Of a stretch of 64,000 bases of DNA, positions 9,497 through 17,410 are shown piece by piece. The notes under the pieces are model-generated. The model was not told the DNA's origin. It did not search any database and saw only the letters and a program-made list of their open reading frames with translations. Location of the stretch: contig CP083650.1 in NCBI GenBank assembly GCA_020099315.1, positions 186,001 to 250,000 of the forward strand. Reading direction: 5' to 3'. Positions within the stretch are counted from its first letter, which is position 1; each line of letters opens with the position of its first letter. A program made the translations under genes and the position numbers. The stretch comes from Citrobacter europaeus (GTDB taxonomy: Bacteria; Pseudomonadota; Gammaproteobacteria; Enterobacterales; Enterobacteriaceae).

Positions 9497-9847
9497 CGTT
9501 CCTCTGACCCAGAAGATGGTAGTTACGCATATCTTGGTGCTTTTAAGGGGGTTTTTAGCGGAAACAACACAACCGGAAAGCAATTTAAAATCTATGTATG
9601 GGGAGGCAACCCTCCCCCGAGAAAAATCAACTTCGGTAACTCTGATAACTGTGCAAATACGTTTTCACTGACTGCCAGTGTGGGAGGCTTGACGGTGGCA
9701 AACTCAGTAGATGGGAATTCTGAGTGGCATAAATCTGGAAGTTTTTCATTTGATGTACCTAATGGAGCATCATTTTCGATTACATCAAATGGCATGATGG
9801 CCTATGGATGTGAATACGGTACTTTCAGCGTATTTCGATATCATTAG
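9479..9847 (+). other. Silent PilV C-terminal tail B
   Basis: Frame beginning at sfx site 3 with CQSGLWRSS and running 122 residues. It is the longest tail, rich in Ser/Gly/Asn, with two late cysteines (SDNCAN, YGCEYG). It lies in the plus direction but lacks its own start and ribosome site, so it is a cassette rather than a gene. Confidence 0.88.
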
Positions 9848-9851
9848 CTTT

Positions 9852-10136
9852 TTAATTTTTGGCACACCATGCAATTGCGCGCAGACATGTTCCCCCCGTA
9901 ACACCACCACCCGTATATATTTGCCAGGCATTCTCTGATGGTGACGGCATGGATAGATCGGGACTATTCCAGCCGCTACCACCACTCCACTTTGAAAGGA
10001 TAAAACCTCCGGAGACTAGCTGTTTTCCTGTTGGGCAGTAGGCCTTTGAGTAAATGTACTTCCCACACGCATCATTACCTGTAGCCATTTCAAATAAGGA
10101 CATTTTTTCGCTCGATGTCCAGATACCGGATTGGCA
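9852..10136 (-). other. Silent PilV C-terminal tail B-prime
   Basis: Minus-strand frame beginning at sfx site 4 with CQSGIWTSSE and running 94 residues to a stop at 9852. Its cysteine pattern is NDACGK, KAYCPTG, GTCLRA, AWCAKN. Tails B and B-prime converge with only four bases between their stops. Confidence 0.88.
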
Positions 10137-10137
10137 C
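10119..10137 (-). repeat. sfx site 4 (shufflon crossover)
   Basis: On the minus strand it reads GTGCCAATCCGGTATCTGG. It heads silent tail B-prime and is the distal boundary of the shufflon. Confidence 0.92.
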
Positions 10138-10223
10138 GAACATGTCCTTGCGTTTATTGAGGGAATTAGAGTTTTTCGTTACGGTGGAGAAAAACCTCAA
10201 TTCCTCTCGCAAAGGTATCTGCA

Positions 10224-11375
10224 ATGTCTCGCCCACAACGCATAAAAAAAATGTCTCTGTCGAAAGCCCTAGATAAGTACTACGCTACTGTGTCTGTGCA
10301 TAAACGGGGGCATCAGCAGGAATTCTATCGTGTTAGGGTCATTCAGCGACATCCCCTGGCAGAGAAGATGATGGATGAAATCACAACAGTGGATATTGCG
10401 TCTTACCGCGATGAGCGGCTGTCTCAGGTGAATACGCGAACCGGACGGTGTATTTCAGGAAACACAGTCCGGCTCGAACTCGCTTTACTGTCATCACTGT
10501 ATAATCTGGCCAGTGTAGAGTGGGGAACATGCAGAACTAACCCCGTTGAAATGGTTCGTAAGCCAAAAATATCAGGAGGACGGGATCGACGTTTAACATC
10601 ACAAGAGGAACGGCGCTTATCCCGCTACTTCCAGGAACAGAATCCAGCCCTTCACGCTATATTTCACCTCGCCATTGAAACAGCGATGAGACAAGGAGAG
10701 ATCTTGTCACTTCGATGGGAACATATCGACCTGCAGCATGGCGTTGCCCATCTGCCAATGACAAAAAACGGCAGTTCGCGAGATGTTCCCTTATCCCGCA
10801 AAGCTCGCCATTTGCTACAGGGAATGACGGTCGCACTTAGCGGCAATGTTTTTCACTATTCATCATCTGGTTTTAAAAGTGCCTGGAGGGTGGCTCTGCA
10901 GCGCCTGAATATCGCCGATCTTCATTTTCACGATCTGCGTCATGAAGCAATTAGCAGACTGTTTGAACTGGGAACACTCAACGTTATGGAAGTGGCTGCT
11001 ATTTCCGGCCACCGTTCCCTGAATATGCTAAGACGTTATACCCATCTCAGAGCATACCAGCTTGTCAGTAAACTTGACGCTCGCCAAAGACAAACACAAA
11101 AGATTGCTCCGTATTTTGTCCCTTATCCTGCCTGTATTGAATCCGTTAATGAAGGATCAGATGGCTGTTGTGGTTTTCGTGTTCACCTACCCGATTTTGA
11201 TAATCTTTCAGTGTCAGCGGCATCGAGGGAAAGTGCGCTGGAGGCTGCAGGTGTTCTGTTGCTACGAACGCTGGCTAATGCGGCTCAGCGGGGAGAGCGT
11301 GTGCCTCGCCCCGGCGATTTGCCGGAAGGCAAGCATGAGCGGGTAATGATCCATCCTCTTTTGAGTGCTGCCTGA
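10224..11375 (+). CDS. rci: Rci shufflon-specific tyrosine recombinase
   Basis: Site-specific recombinase that inverts the adjacent PilV segments. At 383 residues it is essentially the length of R64 Rci. Catalytic residues visible are Arg156 in AMRQGEILSLRW, His236 and Arg239 in HDLRHE, His263 in SGHRSL, and the nucleophile Tyr272 in RRYTH. The C-terminal about 100 residues after Tyr272 form an extra domain, as in Rci, where it is needed for sfx recognition. ATG 10224 lies 87 bases beyond sfx site 4, with AAAGG upstream. Confidence 0.93.
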   Translation: MSRPQRIKKMSLSKALDKYYATVSVHKRGHQQEFYRVRVIQRHPLAEKMMDEITTVDIASYRDERLSQVNTRTGRCISGNTVRLELALLSSLYNLASVEWGTCRTNPVEMVRKPKISGGRDRRLTSQEERRLSRYFQEQNPALHAIFHLAIETAMRQGEILSLRWEHIDLQHGVAHLPMTKNGSSRDVPLSRKARHLLQGMTVALSGNVFHYSSSGFKSAWRVALQRLNIADLHFHDLRHEAISRLFELGTLNVMEVAAISGHRSLNMLRRYTHLRAYQLVSKLDARQRQTQKIAPYFVPYPACIESVNEGSDGCCGFRVHLPDFDNLSVSAASRESALEAAGVLLLRTLANAAQRGERVPRPGDLPEGKHERVMIHPLLSAA

Positions 11376-11471
11376 TAAATTTGCCGTTACGGATAGTCAT
11401 TTACGTGATTTATTCTCTTCGTTGAGGAGGTACCCTGCTGCCGTTCATTATCTGCAAAAAAGGACGGAGGG

Positions 11472-11939
11472 GTGGAGTACGCTTTGTTTGTGATGTTCTG
11501 TCTGGCGCTGTATTGCCCGTGTTTTACGTTAATTGCGCTGTTCACGCCCTGGAAAGGGTTTGCTGTATTCAGTGTAACGCATCGTCGCCGTCAATACCGG
11601 GCTATACATCTTGCCTTGCTTGATCGGGTGGGGGAGATGGACCGCCGCCAGGCCCGACGCTATCACCAGGCATTTGTTCAGGCGCTGGAGACAGCCCTGA
11701 TGGCGCGGCCGGTGTGTCCCATTTTTTTCCGTTCACACCTTATGCGGCCAGCCCAGGTAGCGCTTGCCTGTCAGGTTCTTTCACACAGGACGGGATATCG
11801 CTGTCGGATCGCTCCCATTACGCTTCCGCGCTGGGAACGTGTTGCTATTGTTGCGCAAATGCTGCTACAGGAGTGGCGGCTTATTCAACTGCCTTCTGAA
11901 GAGGGGATAATGGTAGTCATTCATCGTTTGCCGGAGTAA
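11472..11939 (+). CDS. Conserved ICE protein, one N-terminal membrane segment, unknown function
   Basis: 155-residue protein I cannot name. The N-terminus is strongly hydrophobic (FVMFCLALYCPCFTLIAL, about residues 7-25), then a basic Arg-rich region (THRRRQYR) and a helical, Arg/Gln-rich body. The exact start is unsure: GGAGG at about 11466 is too close to GTG 11472, so an in-frame TTG or GTG a few codons later, or ATG 11493, may be used. It follows rci by about 100 bases and may be the last gene of the pilus unit. Confidence 0.6.
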   Translation: MEYALFVMFCLALYCPCFTLIALFTPWKGFAVFSVTHRRRQYRAIHLALLDRVGEMDRRQARRYHQAFVQALETALMARPVCPIFFRSHLMRPAQVALACQVLSHRTGYRCRIAPITLPRWERVAIVAQMLLQEWRLIQLPSEEGIMVVIHRLPE

Positions 11940-12152
11940 ATCTTTTTTTCAGAATTATATTTTTCTGTCGATTTCACGTCGACATGGTTTTAATCTTCTT
12001 CATACATTAGATCAAACCGATCGAAATATTTCATTATACCTGATGAATAAATGAGATTAATCTTTCTATTACATTGGAGCGCAGAACTTGAAAAAATGAA
12101 ATGAGTTGAATTTCACTCTTTTGTATCCAGTAAAATATTTAAGGTTGTCAAT

Positions 12153-13028
12153 ATGAATGCAACTTATAACGCACTAATTGCATTAATGCGATCTGGTGAA
12201 ATACCACTTGAATCGGGGGCATCAGTACCTGCATCCAGTGCACAGTTTTCAGTAAGAATACGGCCGGAAACTCGGGTATTTCTGGACAGGTGCGCAGAGC
12301 ATCTGGGTATATCCCGGGCCGCTATGTTTGGTATGTGTATTGATGGCATTGTAGCAGAGGCGAGAGAGAGTATAGCGGACAGAACGTCCACGCTTTATGA
12401 GCGATTCTGTCTGCTGTTGGATGCTCATGGATTAAATGTTATCGAACAGGCACAGCTACTGGCTTCCTGGGGAATAAGGGCCAGTGTATTAGCGAGTCAG
12501 GATAGGACGCTTGATCTCCTGAATAAACCTTTGCTGCAGCAATTGTCGACATGGTTTGATGTAGACGTTAACTGGCTGCTGGGAAACTCTTCCTATCCGG
12601 TAGATATGGCTGACGGGCAGCGCGACTGGGCTGTGCAGACCCCCTCTCTGTTATGCCGTCTGCAGTCAATTCAGTCAGTGGATCCGGTTGAGTTAATTTT
12701 CTTCTGGCAGCAGGGGCGTAAACCTCAAAGTGTGGGGTTGTGTCTGCGCTATCGCCCCCTTATTTCAGGTGAGCCGATCGGGATCCTCAGGGTATATCAG
12801 GCACTAAACTGGCAGGATGAGCAGGTTCAGCAGGCATATAATCAATTGCGGCGTATAACCAGTATCACTCCTGGCGGGTATACAAAAAATAAAGTAGAAA
12901 AATATCCTCCTATCCGAATGCGTTATTTCACTTTCTCAGCGCGACAAATGCAGGCATTGGATAATGGGGCGGTTATTCCTGCCATGATATTCGATAAATC
13001 TAAGGGTGAATATCCAGGTATTTCCTGA
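12153..13028 (+). CDS. Putative DNA-binding regulator with N-terminal ribbon-helix-helix-like region
   Basis: 291 residues, family not recognised. Residues about 30-70 (FSVRIRPETRVFLDRCAEHLGISRAAM) resemble a ribbon-helix-helix/Arc-type motif. Residues about 85-150 contain a helix-rich segment with ASWGIRASVLASQ and DVDVNWLLGN, like an XRE-type helix-turn-helix. The C-terminal third is a beta-rich domain of unknown role. ATG 12153 has AAGG 8 bases upstream. It stands alone between an AT-rich 213-base upstream spacer and the long spacer at 13029, so it probably has its own promoter. Regulation of transfer genes is a guess. Confidence 0.6.
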   Translation: MNATYNALIALMRSGEIPLESGASVPASSAQFSVRIRPETRVFLDRCAEHLGISRAAMFGMCIDGIVAEARESIADRTSTLYERFCLLLDAHGLNVIEQAQLLASWGIRASVLASQDRTLDLLNKPLLQQLSTWFDVDVNWLLGNSSYPVDMADGQRDWAVQTPSLLCRLQSIQSVDPVELIFFWQQGRKPQSVGLCLRYRPLISGEPIGILRVYQALNWQDEQVQQAYNQLRRITSITPGGYTKNKVEKYPPIRMRYFTFSARQMQALDNGAVIPAMIFDKSKGEYPGIS

Positions 13029-13822
13029 TTAATCAATTTTTTATTGAAAAATGGCGCCAGTAATTTCCGACGCAGCATCGGTCAGGCGGTCTTTTTATCT
13101 TAAATATGTAGCGTTTATATTTGTGGTTAAAGATGAAAAAAGAAATTCAAATCACGGCAGTTTTAACTGAAGGAAGACCTCTGCTTGATTAGTCACCAAC
13201 AGAATCGCCACCTGGCGGCTGTAACCTGATACAGTCCCTCCCTGGATTTCACGTCGCACGCAAAGTTATCAGCAAGTGAAACCACTGAAATTACCTAAAA
13301 AATGTGGTGAATCCGATAAATCGGATTGAAATCAGAAGTGATTCTGTTGAGTACATATCCAGCCATAGAGTAAATTATTAGGTCGCGTTTCTGGCGTGCA
13401 TTCTTCGGGTGGTTTGTTACTGTTTTTACCGTCGAGCCGCCAGAAACGCTCTGGCCGTCTCAATAGTAGAGTGAAAGTCTGAGCTAATACCCGCAATGAG
13501 CAAGCGGAAGTTTGCCATCGCTCTCATTGATGATGATGGTCACCTCGGTGGCAGGATAGGAAGTGTTGTCATTCAATCTATCAGGTTGCATGTTCATCAA
13601 TATAAGTGCGTTCAGCAGCGGTAAGTCACCTTAACGTCATTTCACGTAAATTAAGGGTTTCCCTGTTGCAGAATTCCATTCTACATTAACAAACAGACCC
13701 TGGTAATAACTGCTTTCGCTAATACAGACTATATCCTATATCCATTCGCTGATGCTCATGTCTCGAAGCCGTGGAGATTAAGTGTTACCCTCAATTTATT
13801 CTTAGACTTGTGGAAAAAAACT
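13029..13822. other. Long non-coding spacer at the left edge of the defence-like island
   Basis: No convincing gene. It holds a 19-codon open frame at about 13133 (MKKEIQITAVLTEG...), possibly a gene remnant; a perfect 7-bp inverted repeat AATCCGA-TAAA-TCGGATT at 13310-13327; a perfect 12-bp inverted repeat at 13385/13438 (listed separately); and TCTGAGCTAATAC at 13478-13490, which recurs at 57297. The composition is a patchwork, consistent with an insertion boundary. Confidence 0.5.
13385..13449. repeat. Perfect 12-bp inverted repeat
   Basis: GCGTTTCTGGCG at 13385-13396 is matched by CGCCAGAAACGC at 13438-13449, with 41 bases between. It could be an operator pair, a recombination site or a remnant of mobile-element ends. 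It lies in the spacer before the HNH gene. Confidence 0.7.
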
Positions 13823-14965
13823 ATGGGACATTGCATATATTGCCGTGAAGAAAAAGATGATAGTGAGTTTACTTTGGAGCACGTTGTCCCGCAGTTTCTG
13901 GGTGGGGCGTATGCTCCCGACTTTCTGAAGACTCGGTGCGTGTGCAAAAGCTGTAACAGTAACCTTGGGTTATTTGTCGATGCGTCTTTCGAGAAGAATT
14001 GGATGGTTACTAATTGGCTGCAACAAGCGTCATCAGCATTTTATGATAAGGATAATCCAGTAGGGGTGTCTCTTTCGTGCATGGGTAACACTGACCTATG
14101 TCCTCCCGATCTTCCAGAGGGGCACGTCTGTGAAATGTGGATGGGACCGCATGGTGAACAGGTGTTTTGGCTTCGCCCGCACGACGAGAGATTATCTGCG
14201 TATGTGGGCGGAAATCCGCGGACCATGAAAAGTATTGATACAAGAGCGTATTTCTTATTTTCCGAAAATACATCCAAGGATCCACTCAAGACATGGCTGT
14301 CGTTTGAGCAAGCATTTCGTGGCCGGAGGGTCAAAAAGGTTCTTTGCGGTGAGGTTGGGGGTGTTGATCCTGCCAGCATTGGATTTGAGCAACCTGATCA
14401 ATTGGATATTGCACGCAAAGAATTTTTCATAGCCAATACTGAAGGTAGGCAAATGCGGAAAATGCAGGTCCCGGTTCACAAGAGGTTTGATCAGCGTTTT
14501 CTTTGTAAACTTGCAATAGGCGTTGCGTTTTGTCTTTTTGGATCTAAAGTACTGGATTCAGCTTACTGCAAAGAGTTATACAAAGGTCTCTGGCATCGAG
14601 AAGGCAATGATAAACCTGAAATTCGTGGTAGTACATGTTTCTCCAGGAAAGGCAACCCGGACTTCAATCGCCTTGTTGGTTTCCCTAATGCAGTAACCCT
14701 TGTGTTGCTTTCAAACCAGGACGGCGTCTCACTCAATCTAAATATAAACTCAGAACTAAATTGGACTATTTTGTGTGCATCCAATGAAAATCTAACGACA
14801 GATGATTTTGCAAAGATTGAGGATGGGCAGATCCTAGTGCTCGTACGCGCTCTTAAAACTGGGGTTTATCTTGATCTCCCGTTTTATCTCGCCTGTAAGT
14901 CAGGAATCACTTCACACCCAGAACTGAGTAACATTCTTGAGCGGTCGGAGACAAGCAAAACATGA
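13823..14965 (+). CDS. HNH endonuclease domain protein
   Basis: Probable DNA nuclease in an accessory island. ATG 13823 gives 380 residues starting MGHCIYC; a TTG at 13808 has no support. The N-terminal HNH fold is clear: CIYC (residues 4-7), EHVVPQFLGG with the catalytic His, then CKSC about 20 residues on, giving the four-cysteine zinc-binding HNH_5 pattern. The remaining about 300 residues are unassigned and rich in aromatic residues. No methylase or toxin-antitoxin partner is adjacent. Composition is lower in GC than the pil operon. Anti-phage function is inferred from neighbours only. Confidence 0.72.
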   Translation: MGHCIYCREEKDDSEFTLEHVVPQFLGGAYAPDFLKTRCVCKSCNSNLGLFVDASFEKNWMVTNWLQQASSAFYDKDNPVGVSLSCMGNTDLCPPDLPEGHVCEMWMGPHGEQVFWLRPHDERLSAYVGGNPRTMKSIDTRAYFLFSENTSKDPLKTWLSFEQAFRGRRVKKVLCGEVGGVDPASIGFEQPDQLDIARKEFFIANTEGRQMRKMQVPVHKRFDQRFLCKLAIGVAFCLFGSKVLDSAYCKELYKGLWHREGNDKPEIRGSTCFSRKGNPDFNRLVGFPNAVTLVLLSNQDGVSLNLNINSELNWTILCASNENLTTDDFAKIEDGQILVLVRALKTGVYLDLPFYLACKSGITSHPELSNILERSETSKT

Positions 14966-15496
14966 ATTTGGTTTAAGCTGTGCGCTGTCTACCATCAATC
15001 CCGACAAATGGCTGTGCATAACCGTCTGTGGCTCTCAGCAGATTGGCGGTTGTCATCATGTATGCTATGAGTTAGGAGCGTATTTTTTGTCGATTACCGT
15101 GCTAAATGTCAGGAGAGAGTGCTCCATAGCTGAACTATTTCGCACGATTGACAACGCCTACATACGTGCCTAAATGGTATGCCGAGGTATGGGCCGACAA
15201 AGCCAATAGAGCATATATCTGAACCGATAGAAGTCCTTGCCACTGCATGTAATAGTTAAACTCAAAGAGGCTCGCTTAATGCGGGCTTCGCAGAGCTTAT
15301 TTCATCTTTCATATGTACACCACATCCAGGTTTTCTCCTTTCATCTTCTCCTCCTGGATGTATCTGACCTGCTAAATAGAGCAGTAGAAAGCATGAGTAT
15401 TCGGGCGAATAATACGTGTAATATGTCTTCAGGATTTCAATATTGGTTCAGCATTTTGCTGACCCGCGCAGCAATAGTTTCGCAAGGAAATAATAA
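14966..15496. other. Non-coding spacer between the HNH and Abi-like genes
   Basis: Short open frames here lack ribosome sites and coding character. A GCTCGC-TTAAT-GCGGGC hairpin near 15270-15286 could be a terminator-like structure, but no T-run follows. AAGGAA at the right end serves the next gene. Confidence 0.45.
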
Positions 15497-16792
15497 ATGT
15501 TCATTGATGCTTTTATGGCATGGGTGCATCACGCCTGGGGTGTATATTTCAATAAACCTGACCCCTACGTAGGTGTTGTAACGGCAATTGGGGCGCTTGT
15601 CACTGCCCTGGCATTAGTGTATACGGCAAAAGCAGCCAGGGCGGCATCGAAGAGCACTAAAGTAGCCCAGGAAGCCCTCGACCATACGATGAATAACACG
15701 CGTCGTGATGAGTTTACCCGCCATTTCACGCTATTACTTGAACAGCATAATGACCAACTTGAGATTGTTAAGGACTATCTGGATAGTAGAGATGGTAAAG
15801 CATTTTTTGAGTCTGTAAGAGATTCGATTACCCTTAAGCAAGCTCATGAGTTAATGCATGGCCATAGTTACATCAGTCCCTACATGCGAGTTCTCTATCA
15901 TTTATTGAAATACATCGATAAAGCGTTTTATAAACCAGATGCCCTTCCTGAAGAGAAAAAAGGTTTCTCATCATTGATTCGCTCGCTCATACGGAATGAC
16001 GTGTTGTATCTGGTTGCATTGAACTCAGCTTTAACGAATGACCTGGGTGAGCTAAATCAATATGCTAAATATCAGAAATTACTACATGAATTTTCTTTTT
16101 TTGAACACGCGCAATTTTATAAAACACTGGCAAATGAGAGTATAAGTGTAACAAAGATATTTGAGGATATTAAATCTAAAAATAGTCAGGATATCATGTC
16201 AACAATTGAAAGGATTATTGAGGGAAAACCGGTGGGAAAAAGTAAAATACAATTTCCACTCCCGCTTGTTGTTTCCTCGCTGTATGAAAATCCATCGCAT
16301 AGATTTTCTGAGGAATATTTGTTTAATTTACATAATGAATTTTCCGTAAAATATCACCATCAAAAGTCAATACTTCTTAAGAAGTTGAGCGATGATTTAA
16401 AAATTGAGAATTTTTTCAAAGGGTTCCTTGATAGGCACGCGATCCTCACTACACCCGAGGAAAAATATGAAATCTATGAAAATAATAATCTATCCTCTGA
16501 CAAGTTAGAAGAGTCCCCTCTGGTTGATAAAAATTATATTCTTGAAGAGTTGAAAAAGTATAGAGAACCTCATTATAAAAGTAATGAAAATATACTGTTT
16601 TGCAAGTTAAATGAAAGAGGGTTGCCATTAGTTTACTTTTCATACTCATTTGACGAAGAATGCCGGGATTATTTAAAAAGAAATAGTCATAAAAAAGCTT
16701 TAGAAGCAGACGAATACTGGCAACAGGTTGAAATTATTATAGCTTTCTGGAAAAGTTATGAAGATGAAATAGCTTCTAAGCGTGTTTCCTGA
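15497..16792 (+). CDS. Putative phage abortive-infection protein (putAbiC-like membrane protein)
   Basis: 431 residues, ATG preceded by AAGGAA. One N-terminal membrane helix (residues about 26-44, VVTAIGALVTALALVYTAKA) is followed by a coiled segment (KSTKVAQEALDHTM). Next come the family signature FTRHFTLLLEQHN and, after about 60 residues, YMRVLYHLLKYIDKAF, as in the putative abortive-infection family PF16872. The C-terminal half is AT-rich, Lys/Glu/Asn-rich and unrecognised. The family role is inferred from AbiC-like proteins and is weakly established. Its HNH and KAP neighbours support a defence island. Confidence 0.72.
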   Translation: MFIDAFMAWVHHAWGVYFNKPDPYVGVVTAIGALVTALALVYTAKAARAASKSTKVAQEALDHTMNNTRRDEFTRHFTLLLEQHNDQLEIVKDYLDSRDGKAFFESVRDSITLKQAHELMHGHSYISPYMRVLYHLLKYIDKAFYKPDALPEEKKGFSSLIRSLIRNDVLYLVALNSALTNDLGELNQYAKYQKLLHEFSFFEHAQFYKTLANESISVTKIFEDIKSKNSQDIMSTIERIIEGKPVGKSKIQFPLPLVVSSLYENPSHRFSEEYLFNLHNEFSVKYHHQKSILLKKLSDDLKIENFFKGFLDRHAILTTPEEKYEIYENNNLSSDKLEESPLVDKNYILEELKKYREPHYKSNENILFCKLNERGLPLVYFSYSFDEECRDYLKRNSHKKALEADEYWQQVEIIIAFWKSYEDEIASKRVS

Positions 16793-17410
16793 CTGTATTA
16801 TGGTGCTAAAAACAATTGGGGCTTGCCCACTTTCTGGCGTATATCTTCTGTTCCCCCAATCAACAAGTTGGGCAAATACTTTTTAGGAGACAGTTTTAAG
16901 CCTTACCGGGTGGGCATCTGTTGCATTGTCCGCTTAATCCGGCATCTGGCCAGGTAACCATGCTGAGTCCTGAAAAGAGGAGGTATTTCCTGTGACCATC
17001 GACTGGGCTACACCTGTAGCGACTGTATTTGCGAGGCGAACGCATAACGTCAATACAGGGGACCACATGGAAAACAGAATATGGCCTACGGTAAACCTGA
17101 TTTTTAACCAGGCCTGACGGGAGGCTTTGAGCGAGAAGTGGATGTTCGGAATGAATACTGACATTGGGGTATCTTGAGCTATGGGAAGCGGATCGGTAAT
17201 AACTCACACCTGTCAGTTTCTTCTGAGTATTTTTCGCTCAGTTGATGTAGTTGTCTGAGCTCCATTCCACGTTGGGAAAACAAAACCGCTATACTGGCTT
17301 GCAATTGCGGCAGCGAGCTCTCTTCAGTTAACTGGCGTAGACAAAGTTCGACCAGTGAAGCTTCTGGCAATTGGACGCTTGGAACATGCATTATTGGGAG
17401 ATAGTGTGCG
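16793..17410. other. Spacer before the KAP gene; possible minus-strand remnants
   Basis: No plus-strand gene. On the minus strand an open frame from ATG 17391 to 17179 encodes about 70 residues with protein-like composition (LVELCLRQLTEESSLPQLQ), and another runs from ATG 17164 to 16934. Neither has a recognisable ribosome site, and both may be remnants of a lost divergent gene. An IS fragment could not be identified. Confidence 0.4.

Larger units (their letters stand above)
8868..10137. mobile_element. PilV shufflon: two invertible segments, four alternative tails
   Basis: Rci-type multiple-inversion region. Four copies of GTGCCAATCCGGTNNNTGG lie at 8868-8886 (+), 9449-9467 (-), 9478-9496 (+) and 10119-10137 (-). 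Segment A (8868-9467) and segment B (9478-10137) each carry two convergent coding tails that start at an sfx site. All four tails are in the pilV frame, beginning Cys-Gln-Ser-Gly. Rci inverts between oppositely oriented sites, so any of the four tails can be joined to the constant region. R64 has a larger four-segment version. Confidence 0.92.

Noticed and set aside
9248..9583. Free-standing minus-strand gene in the shufflon
   Set aside because: The start lies beyond the sfx site and has no ribosome site. Only the part from the sfx site onward is meaningful as a PilV tail.
15237..15572. Plus-strand open frame before the Abi-like gene
   Set aside because: No ribosome site, it overlaps the start of a clear gene in another frame, and composition is not coding-like.
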